Below are positions 1 to 9,700 of a stretch of 64,000 nt of DNA, one piece after another. The DNA is from Methylomonas fluvii (lineage in GTDB: Bacteria > Pseudomonadota > Gammaproteobacteria > Methylococcales > Methylomonadaceae). The DNA is taken from the NCBI RefSeq assembly GCF_014850975.1, contig NZ_JACXST010000001.1:1860001-1924000 (forward strand), given 5' to 3'. The notes beneath the pieces are model-generated. The model had not been told where the DNA came from. It ran no database searches and saw nothing but the letters and a program-made list of their open reading frames with translations. The translations under genes and the position numbers were made by a program. Positions within the stretch are counted from its first letter, which is position 1. The number at the start of each line of letters is the position of its first letter.

Positions 1-534
1 GGTCTGTCTTGCTACGGGTGCTCGGTGGGGTGAGGCTCAGGGCCTGACCTTACGGCTCTCGGTGTCAAAGCCATTACCGACTACGGCAAGCGAGTACGAT
101 TTTACTCGACGATTGATTTGGTCACCCAGCTTGAACGAGAAAAAGCGACCGGCAATCAGGGCAAGTTGGCGTACAGACTGATGCAAGTGGACTTAGTCAT
201 TCTGGATGAACTGGGCTATCTGCCGTTCTCTCAGGTCGGCGGCGCCTTGTTGTTTCACCTGCTGTCGAAACTGTACGAGCGCACCAGTGTGGTCATTACC
301 ACCAATCTAACCTTTGCCGAATGGTCCAGCGTGTTCGGCGATGCCAAGATGACCACGGCGTTGCTGGACAGGTTGACTCACCATTGTCATATCATCGAAA
401 CCGGCAATGAGTCCTACCGCTTTCGGCACAGCACCGAGCAAGCCAAGGTAAGAATACAGGCTCGGGAGAACGCTAAGCGCGGCGGTAGTAAAAATCCATC
501 GAATGAGGACATGTCAGCGGAGAATAACGTCTAA
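1..534 (+). pseudogene. istB: IS21-like transposase helper ATPase IstB, degraded 3' part
   Basis: From about position 61 the frame reads as the second half of an IstB/DnaA-like AAA+ ATPase: the Walker B segment VILDELGY (encoded near 197-220), then [12 protein letters not shown], then the sensor stretch [13 protein letters not shown]. IstB is the helper ATPase that works with the IstA transposase in IS21-family elements. Upstream, where the P-loop should be encoded, the same frame has a TGA at 31-33 and no GxxGxGKT. Pieces of the expected P-loop coding sequence can be recognised only if several small insertions are assumed. The gene is therefore broken, and also cut by the window edge. A contig-end sequencing error is the alternative. 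The remaining open part runs 34-534. No istA is visible; it would lie left of position 1. Confidence 0.75.
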
Positions 535-666
535 ATAATCCATGGAAATGGATAATGAAACTTCCTTCCCATTATCCGTTTCCGTTACACTTATCCGCGG
601 CCGGCCACTCAAAAAACCGGCTCCATCCCCTAGTCAAATTTCAACCGGTACGGGTGATCAAATTTC
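535..666. mobile_element. Probable right end of the IS21-like element
   Basis: The bases after the istB stop contain a strong hairpin (544-557 with 570-583), a second TTATCCG copy at 591-597, and two copies of TCAAATTTC at 634-642 and 658-666 separated by 15 bases. IS21-family ends typically carry several short internal repeats, so this is likely the element's right end. The exact boundary cannot be fixed without the left end; a terminal CA at 659-660 is one candidate. The second TCAAATTTC overlaps the stop codon of the convergent GGDEF-EAL gene. Confidence 0.45.
544..583. repeat. 14-bp stem-loop after istB
   Basis: GGAAATGGATAATG at 544-557 pairs with CATTATCCGTTTCC at 570-583; 13 of 14 positions are Watson-Crick and one is a G-T wobble. 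The loop is 12 bases. It lies between two convergent genes and may act as a bidirectional transcription stop or as part of the IS end. There is no clear T-run after it. Confidence 0.6.
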
Positions 667-3600
667 TCCCGGCGCCAACAGTGTTAGGTTTTTTCCTGTT
701 CCTTTGCTAAACATTTTTACTATCTCTTCAGCAGGAACGGGTTTGCTGAGCAAATAACCTTGAATTTCGTCGCAGCCGTATTCAGCCAAAATATGGAATT
801 GGCTTTGGGTTTCTACGCCTTCGGCGATCACTGTCATGTTCATGGAATGGGCGATGTTGATCAACATCTTGACGATTTTTTGATCGTTCTCGTCTTGGCA
901 AATATCGATGATGAACGATCTATCGATCTTTAGGCTGTTTACCGGTAGGTTTTTTAGGTAGCTCAAAGAGGAATAGCCAGTGCCGAAATCATCAATGGAT
1001 ATTGCAATACCCCGGCTGCTAAGCCGTTTTAAGGCCGTCAATGCCGCCTGGAAATTATTCATCAACGTGGTTTCCGTCACTTCTAATTCCAGTTGCCTTG
1101 GAGCGATCTGGTATTCCGCGATGATTGCGAGGACTTTTTCAACAAAATCGTCTTGTTTCAATTGCACAGCCGATAAATTCACGGCAATTTTGCGATTCAT
1201 AAAGCCCATCTCTTCCCACTGTTTGAGTTGCTGGCAGGCCGTTCTGATGACCCATTCACCCATCGCCACAATTAGGCCTCGTTGTTCGGCAAAATCGATA
1301 AATTCAAACGGTGCAAGTAGTCCTTTGCTGGGATGTCGCCACCGAATCAAGGCCTCCACTCCCACGACAGCTTGGGTGGCGATGTCCATTTTGGGTTGGT
1401 AAAACAATTCCCACTCTTGGTTTTGAATGGCCCTACGCAATTCTTTATCCAAGTGCAGATGTTTGATGGAGAGTTCCTGCATCTGGTTGTCAAAAAACTG
1501 GAAGCTGGTTTCAGATGATGTCTTTTTACAGAATGTTTTGGCCGTGATGGCATTGTTGATTAGGTCATCAACCGAATTCGCATCGCCCGGATACACGCTG
1601 ATGCCGATGTGGCCGGTGATATAGATACTGTTGCCATCAATCTCGGCTGGGACGGCTAAAGCATCCATCAGACGCTCCACCATCCAGGTAACCACGTCCT
1701 TATTCGACAATTCCGGAATTAACACTGCAAACACGTCGCCGCCGATTCGGGAAAGCGTCAAACGTGAGATGTCGTCGCTTTTTCTGAAAGTGAGATTCAA
1801 TCGGTCGGCAATGTCTTTCAAAATCTTGTCGCCGACCGCCCGGCCTAGGGTTGCGTTAATCATGCCGAACATACCGATATCGACCACAAATATCGCAGCC
1901 AAATGGCTATATCGATGGCCTCTCTCAATAACCTGATTGACCCGGTCGTAAAATAAAACCTGATTGGGCAAGCCGGTAAGTGGGTCGTAGTGTTTGGAAT
2001 AATCCAGCTCTGTAGAGATTTGCGAGGCTATTTGTTCAAGTTCATCAACTCTCATCTGCAATTTTGAGACTTTACTGTCGTCCTTAGCCACTTCTGTTTG
2101 AGGTGCAGGTAGATTTTTTTCGGTCGGCTGTGGGTCGGGTTTAACTTTTTCCGCAAATTCGTTTTGCAGTTGCCAGCGCACGACGCGGTTCCGCCCCGAT
2201 TCCTTGGCAACATATAACGCTTCATCGGCAAAGTTATTCAGTTCGCTCGGGTCCTCCGGTTGGTCTAGGATGCTGGCGACCCCCAAACTGGCGGTGACCC
2301 AGGGTCCGGTTTCGTAACGGGCGACCGATTCGGATTTGATACGCAAGCGAATACGCTCTGCCACCGTAATGGCTTCGTCTACGCTTAAACCCGGTAGCAC
2401 GATGCAAAACTCTTCGCCACCGTAGCGGCCAACCAAATCAATTTTGCGGGTGTTGGTGGTTAAGATTTCGGCGAGCAATTTGATGATGACATCACCGGTG
2501 GCATGGCCGTAATTATCGTTAACCAGTTTGAAATGGTCGATGTCGACCATAATGCAGGATAGCTCCAAATTGTTTTGCAGGGCATCGGCAAACGCTTTTT
2601 CAAACAGTTCGTTAAATGCCCGCCGATTTAAACAGCCAGTCAGAGAATCTCGGGTGGCGAGAAAGTGCAATTCCTTGTTTTGCTCTTTAACCTGCGCTTG
2701 GCTTTCTTCCAACTTGCTGACCATGGTTTGCAATTTGGTATTGCGTTCTTCTATTTCGGTGATGTCATCTAGCGTGATCAACACGCCTTGAGGGGTATCG
2801 TTGCCGGCAAGAATGGGCGATGCATTGATCACGAATTTAAATGTGTCACTGTCAGGACTAGTCAGTTTTAGATGTGCGCCAATCGAACTTTTGCCGGTTT
2901 TTAAAACAGTTTGCCAGGGCAGGTAGGTGGCGGCAGTCGAATCGTCAGCGCTTTTCCATTTTAATTGCGAGGCCTTTTTCCCGAGCAAAGCGGTCATAGG
3001 GCTGGCGATTTTTTTCAGAAAGGCATTGTTGGCCAAGACAATTTGCTCGTGCTCATCAATGATGATGACGCCCTCGGCCAGCGTATCGAAAGCTGCGTTG
3101 ACCCGGTCGGGGATCACTGCACTGGGGTCGAGTGCTTTCAAGGTTCTGAGCATGAACGCCAGGTAAATAAAAAATCCGACGATAAAAAAGAATATCGCCA
3201 TTTTAAAACTGGGGTGCTCAAAAAAATCCGAGGCGGATTCGCCGGCTATTGGCGCGAATTTAAATTCAATATCCCCCCATTTTTCCGAGTCGCGGAAAAT
3301 AGGCACCACCAAATGCGTGGACGTGGATTTTTGACTATCGTAATCGGCCCATTCCTTAACGTGATCGTTGACTTGAAAAATTAATTGGTTGTTTTGCAAG
3401 CGGATTCCGGCGGAAAGAATGTCCGGGCTTCTCTTGATCAAAGCATTGAGCATTCGCTCAATGCGGCGTGGCTCTTGATCGGGGGCGATGGTGGAAAATT
3501 GAATGGCTAGTGCTTCGCTGACTTGTTTGCGCGACTCCAACATAAACTTGGATTTATCCGGCATGAATCCCAACATTTCTGCCGTAAACAGCAGGCAGAT

Positions 3601-3675
3601 ATTCAGCAGTACCAAAGCCAGGCTGATGCGCATTGCCGGCAATAAAACTCCAGCCGTCTTTTTTAGGGTGTCCAT
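658..3675 (-). CDS. Membrane PAS-GGDEF-GGDEF-EAL cyclic-di-GMP enzyme
   Basis: A 1005-residue inner-membrane protein that probably both makes and breaks cyclic di-GMP. Seen in order: TM helix about 13-34, a periplasmic sensor region to about 157, TM helix 158-177, a PAS-like domain about 190-305, a short coiled coil, and a first GGDEF domain with intact active site GGEEF (419-423) and inhibitory RxxD site RKID (410-413). A second GGDEF-type domain is degenerate (GGDVF, 645-649). The C-terminal EAL domain is intact (EAL 774-776, with later DDFGTGYSS and AEGVET motifs). It starts 61 bases after the giant protein gene on the same strand, so co-transcription is likely and c-di-GMP may tune that protein. 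No clear ribosome site precedes the ATG. The stop codon falls in the IS21-like end, so the last few residues may come from the insertion. Confidence 0.9.
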   Translation of the reverse strand: MDTLKKTAGVLLPAMRISLALVLLNICLLFTAEMLGFMPDKSKFMLESRKQVSEALAIQFSTIAPDQEPRRIERMLNALIKRSPDILSAGIRLQNNQLIFQVNDHVKEWADYDSQKSTSTHLVVPIFRDSEKWGDIEFKFAPIAGESASDFFEHPSFKMAIFFFIVGFFIYLAFMLRTLKALDPSAVIPDRVNAAFDTLAEGVIIIDEHEQIVLANNAFLKKIASPMTALLGKKASQLKWKSADDSTAATYLPWQTVLKTGKSSIGAHLKLTSPDSDTFKFVINASPILAGNDTPQGVLITLDDITEIEERNTKLQTMVSKLEESQAQVKEQNKELHFLATRDSLTGCLNRRAFNELFEKAFADALQNNLELSCIMVDIDHFKLVNDNYGHATGDVIIKLLAEILTTNTRKIDLVGRYGGEEFCIVLPGLSVDEAITVAERIRLRIKSESVARYETGPWVTASLGVASILDQPEDPSELNNFADEALYVAKESGRNRVVRWQLQNEFAEKVKPDPQPTEKNLPAPQTEVAKDDSKVSKLQMRVDELEQIASQISTELDYSKHYDPLTGLPNQVLFYDRVNQVIERGHRYSHLAAIFVVDIGMFGMINATLGRAVGDKILKDIADRLNLTFRKSDDISRLTLSRIGGDVFAVLIPELSNKDVVTWMVERLMDALAVPAEIDGNSIYITGHIGISVYPGDANSVDDLINNAITAKTFCKKTSSETSFQFFDNQMQELSIKHLHLDKELRRAIQNQEWELFYQPKMDIATQAVVGVEALIRWRHPSKGLLAPFEFIDFAEQRGLIVAMGEWVIRTACQQLKQWEEMGFMNRKIAVNLSAVQLKQDDFVEKVLAIIAEYQIAPRQLELEVTETTLMNNFQAALTALKRLSSRGIAISIDDFGTGYSSLSYLKNLPVNSLKIDRSFIIDICQDENDQKIVKMLINIAHSMNMTVIAEGVETQSQFHILAEYGCDEIQGYLLSKPVPAEEIVKMFSKGTGKNLTLLAPGEI

Positions 3676-3736
3676 GATCTTAAATGATGCGATGGCGGAA
3701 TGATTAACCGAAACTCAAGCAAATAGTTTCTGATAA

Positions 3737-6700
3737 TCACGGGGTGTCTTCAGAGTCGGAGGATACTGAGTCAAACTCATTAGCTTCATTGTCGTTTGCC
3801 AGCTTTGATTTTTTGACTGACCTCATTATAGGTAATGGATCAAAGCGTTTCAGTAAGGGCACCGTGGACATAAAGCTGGCCATTAGCGACCCAGCCCGCA
3901 AGATCCAGCTGACAAATCCGGCAGTGAGGCCGGCGCTGGTCCCCAGAATGATTTTAATATTTACCGGATTGGCGTCTGCCACGACCGATGGATCGCTCAT
4001 TTGCTTGCGAATGTTTTCCAATCTATCCCAAAATTCCATTTCTTCTTGTTCGCTTAGAGTAGTCTGGCTATCAATCCTGTATTCATCGACCGATGGAGTT
4101 CTGGACTGAAAGTGGTATTTTCGGCTATTTTCGCTGCTGCGTTGTGCTTCGTTTTTATTAGTGTCTATCAGTCCGGATAACCGAGGGCTATTTCCATCAT
4201 TAATCCATGCGGTGGATTCTAAGATAAATTGATTGCCTGTGGCCTGGTTATCTGGACGTGATTCACGGGCTAACTGATCGGCATGGGGGTTTAAATCAAC
4301 AATGACCGCAAATTGATCGGTGGAAACGTGGTGACTTGTTGAGATATGCGTTTGAACGTCGCCTCCCTGATTTTTATCATTCAAACCATTTTTTTGGTTA
4401 TAAATGATGATGTCACTAAAAGTATCCGTAGTATCGGTAGATGCAACATAGTTAATGGTGGCGGCCATTGTGGTGGAGCCCGCTAGTCCGTCGTTGGCGG
4501 TGAGGCTAAAACTCGGCGCCGTTTGACTGTTGCCATCGTCGATGAATTGCACTTGGTTGGCTGCTAACTGGGCGCTAGTAAAGCCAGTGACCGGTAATCC
4601 TGCACTGGATGCCAATTGAAAATACCCACCCGTTACATCGCCGACCGTGTAATTAAAACTGTCACTATCCGGATCGGTTACCCCAAAATTGGCCGCGCTA
4701 AGCGTGACCGTTTTCCCCTCGCTTACCGTCAAGCCCGGATTGTTGATGACCGGTGCATCATTGATAGCCGTGTAGTTGATCGTAGCTGTCACGGTGTTGG
4801 ACTCCATCGCCCCGTCACTGACCGTGACCTCAAAGCTCGGCGCCACTTCATTGCCGTCATCGACGAACTGCAACTGGCCGGCGGCCAGCTGAGTGCTGTT
4901 GAAACTAGTGACGCTGACACCGGGATTGGTGGTGAGTTGGAAATACCCCCCACTTACACTGCTGAGCGCATAGGTGAAGCTGGCGTTGTCGGGGTCCGTG
5001 ACACCGAAGTTGGCAGCCGAAAGGGTGACGGTCTCGCCTTCATCCAGCATTAGGCTGGCACTGGTCAGGACTGGCACATCGTTAAGCGCGCTGTAGTTGA
5101 TAGTCGCGGCCAGCGTATTGGAATTAAGCCTGCCATCGCTGGCTGTAGCGTTGAAGCTTGGCGGAGCCTCGTTGGCGTCGTCGACAAATTGCACTTGATT
5201 GGCGGCAAGTTGCGCGCCGGTGAAGCTAGTGATAGCAATTCCGGGTGCGGTTATTAATTGAAAGTAACCCCCTGTCAGCGCGCTGATGGTAAAAGTGAAA
5301 TCGCTACTGTCCGCATCGCTGACCACAAAATCGGCAGTGTTCAATGTCACCGTCTGGCCTTCGCTCAGGGTCAAATTGGGTGTGCTGAGCACAGGGGCGT
5401 TGTCATTGAGGTTGGTTATATTGATCGTGAAGCTTTGGCTATTGGTCGAGCCGTCGGAACTGGTCGCCAACACTGTAATGCTGTGGCTGGTAGCGGTTTC
5501 GTAATCCAGCAAACTGCCGTCTGCGACCGTGACCACCCCGGTGCTGCTGTCGATGGCAAAGCGGCCACCGGCATCGTCGCTGAGGCTGTAGCTGATGGTA
5601 GCCCCGGCATCGGCGTCGGTCACCAGTGTCGTGATGCCGACCACGGTGCCATTGGCGGCGTCCTCGGCAACCGTATTGACCGCACTGTCAGCGTCGGTCG
5701 GTCCGACGACCGGGTTGTCGTCGACATTGGTGACCGACAAGGTCACGGCCTGGCTGCTGTTGAAGGTGCCATCGTTGGCTACGACGTTGAAACTGTAATT
5801 GGTTTTGCTTTCGTAATCGGCAGCGGCGTTGAGGGTGGCTTTGCCCGTGGTGGGGTCGATGCTAAACAAGGCGGCATCGGTGCCGCTCAGGCTCCAGGTC
5901 ACACTGTTGCCGTCGGCATCGCTGCTGGTGGCGGTGTAGACCACGCTGCTGATCGGACTGTTCTCATTGACGCTGGCGGTGTTGGCGGAGCTGATCACCG
6001 GGGCGTTGTCGTTGACGGGCGAATAATTGATCGTCGCGGCCAACGTGTTGGAATTCAACGCACCGTCATTGACGGTAACATTAAAACTTGGCGCAACTTC
6101 GTTGCCATCATCGACAAATTGCACCAGACCGCTATTCAAATCGGCACAAGTGAATTGCGGGATCGAGTTACCCGCTCCGCTGCTCAATTGGAAGTACCCG
6201 CCGCTGACGCTGCCGACTGTGTAGGTGAAACTGGTATTGTCGGGATCGCTGACGCCGAAGTTGGCGGCGGAAAGGGTGACGGTTTGGCCCTCGCTCAAGG
6301 TCAGGCTAGCGCTGGTCACAACCGGGGCGTCATTGCTGGCGGTGATGCTGAGTGAGCCTGAGACCACATTGCTAGTCCCGCCATCGCCATCAGTCAGATA
6401 ACCCTGCAAGGTACGCACCAAACTTGAAGGGGCGTCCGAGACATTTTGATAAGTAATGTTACGGCCCAAGGCTTGCACAGCAGCCGCGTTGGCATTGCTG
6501 TTGAAGCTGATAACCAAAGGCGTTGTACCGTCGGTACCGCCGGTGAAGCTGCCGATGACGACCCCACCGTAAGTGACAGTGTTACCCGACACGCCGATTT
6601 GTCCACTGGTCGTGCCTTGGTTACGGATTGCCAAACGATCTTCCGCTTGGCCGTTGGCGCTAAACGAAACCACCAATTGGCCGCCATCAAAATTTGTTAA

Positions 6701-9700
6701 GTCGGCATCGGTTACGGTTGCATAAGGTGCCAATATCACGGCGCCGGCGTTTTCCGGATAACTGACGCTACCGGTTGCAAAACTCAGCACCGGCGCATCG
6801 TTAACGGCATTGACGGTTACCGCGACTGTCGCGGTCTCGGTGGCGCCGCCGGACGTCACGGTATAACTAAAACTGGTGGCACCATTACTGTTGGCGGTCG
6901 GCGTAAAAGTTAACGTGCCGTTGGCATTCAACGTGACGTTGCCGCCGGTGCTGGCGACTGTTTGACCGCTGCTGATGCTGGTACCGTCTATCGCCGAAAT
7001 AGACCGGCCTGAATTCTCAAAGGAATCGTTAGCCAACGGAGCGAATGTTACCGGCGTATCTTCATTGGTGGTCACGCTGTCGTCGGCGATGTCTGCGACG
7101 GCCGAGATCGAACCGCTGATGGTATCGCTATCCGACAAGGCTCCGCCGCTGCCAGAGTTGCCGTTGTCCGTGGTCACCACGGTGAATGAAACCGCGCCGT
7201 TATAGTCGGCCGTGGCTGTAAACACTGGCGCGGTAGCCGCGGACGCAAAATAGGCGTTGATTGAGGTGACATCGCCGGTCAATACCAAGGTGTCGGTGCC
7301 GCTACCGCTGATCGAGACGCCGTTAGCCGATGCCGCCGAAAGAACCCCTGCTCCTGCGCTGACCGACAAGGTGGTGGTAACGGTTCCCGAACCGCTGTCG
7401 GCGTCTGCTATCACCACCGAACCAAGCATTTGGATCACGGAGTCTTCCGGTACGCTGCTACCGTCGCCGTAAACGGTATTGATCGGTGCATCGTTGACCG
7501 CAGTAATGCTGATAGTGGCCACGTCAAAGCCGCTCAGCGCAGCGCCCGAGCCAGTGTTGCCCTGGTCGTTAACGGACAGCGTTAAGGTATCGGTGGCGGG
7601 CGGCGTATCTGAGTTGATGGTATAGCTCAACGAACCGCTGGAGCTACCGGCCAGCAGAGTGTTGATTTGGCTTACGCTACCCGTCAACGTGATTGAACCG
7701 GTGCCGGAGCCGGAAACGGTAACTCCCGTTGTACCCGCACTGGCTGTCAAAGTGCCGGATACTACCGACACTGTCGCTTGCACACTTGAGCTGCCCGTAT
7801 CGACATCCGCGATACTCAAGCCTGTGCCGTGCAAGGTCAGGCTGGTTTGTTCGGTAGCGCTGTAGCTGGCTGGGGTAATCGTCGCAGTCGGCGCATCGTT
7901 GACCGGATTGACTGTAATTACCTGAGTCGCCGTTGCCACCAAATTGCCGCCGGTTCCGGTATTGCCCAAATCATTGAGGGTAAATTGCATACCGCCCGGC
8001 CCACTGTAGTTGACGTCTGGCATGTAGTCGATGTTATCCAAAGCGGTGTTAATCGCCGCGAGGGTGCCACGGAACGTCATTGTGGTATCCGCCGAGCCAT
8101 CACCAACGGAAAATGTCAATCCGACCAACCCTCCTAAAGTGACGGTGCCGTTGATAGCGGAAATCGTCATCTCCAGATTTGAAGAACCGGCATCAACATC
8201 AGAGATCGTGATGGCGTTACCAATCCAAGCCGAAAAACGCTTTACTATGTCTTCATCGGTGGTTCTAGCGCTAACGACATTGATGATTGGCGCATCGTTC
8301 ACGCCGGTGATGTTTACCGTGGTGCTGCCGGTTGTCGTCAGCGCTGCGCCGCTGCCTTGAGCGCCGTTGTTGACATCGCTGAAGGTCCAGTCGATCTGCA
8401 CGCTGGCGGGCGGGGTTTCGCTCCAGTTCCAGTAGACGGTGTTACGCATCAACGTGTTGACCCGGGCATTGGTGGCGTTGGCGCCAAACGTGATCTCCAT
8501 TTGCCCGCCGCTGAAGCTATAGGTGCCGACCTGCACGCCGCCAACGTAAACGTTGGGGCCGCTGACGGTGACGGTAATGCCGTCGAAAGCCAAGGCGTCT
8601 TCAGAATTGGCGCCGCCGTGACGAGCCAGGGTCAAAGTTGAACCGTTGAAATTGTCGGTGCCGGACAATTCGGCGTCAAAAATTGACACGTCGGCGTCAA
8701 GCGCCACCGCCGAACCGTTTTCGATGAAGGTAGGCGAGTCATTCAGGTTGCTGAATACCGGCGCGTCGTTGACGGCCGTGATATTGATGGTCAGCGTATT
8801 GGCCGTAGTATCCAAGGTTAGTCCGCCGCCGTAGCTACTGCCGCTATCGATGATACTAAATAAAAAGCTGGTTGCGGCTGTGCCATTGGCAGCCGGTGTG
8901 TAGGTGAATTTTCCGGCTTGAATTTCGGCAGCGCTGATCGCATCCATTTCCTGTACGGCAACGCCGTTTAAATACAGGGTGCCAGCGCCGGGCAGCGATT
9001 CAATCCAGACTTGGCTGAGATTGTTGCCATCGGCGTCGGTGAATGGGAAATCGGCGGTGCTAAAGGTATAAGTCGTATCCTCGGTAACCGTGATGGTGCG
9101 GTCTTGACCGACCGGCGCGCTATCCGGTGTTGCCGTGACAACAGTATTGGAAAATTCCGAGGTTTCGTAAAACGTCGAGTAACTGGCATCGGTGCGGGTC
9201 GCAGTGACGGTAATGTACTGGCCAGTCTCCAAGCGGGCATCGGAAAAATTAAATGACATGCTGGCGCTGCCTGAACTGCCGACCGCCATGTTCATCGCAT
9301 TCAGAAAGGTCCGACCCTCGCCACTGGCCGTGGTATCCGAATACACTTCGATGCGGTAATAGCTGTTAGCCGCGCCGTTATAGCTGCCGCTAAAGGTCAG
9401 ATTCGTGCCATTCACGACCGCCCGGGTTAACAACATCGTGTTCAACAGACTGTTCGGGCCGCTATCGACATCGCCCGCGTCGTTCGCGGTGGCGCCGGAG
9501 ACATCCTCGTTACCGCCGACCAGATTGATGCCCAGGGCCGCATTGGAGTGGATCGAGTTGCCCAAGAACAGATTAGCCGTGCTGCTGTTATTTTCCACAC
9601 GGATTCCGTTTCGCCCATTGAACGCAATCAAGTTGGCTTGCTGGGTCTGTAAGCCACCGACCAGCGTGCCGTTGGCACCATCAAGAATATAGATACCATC

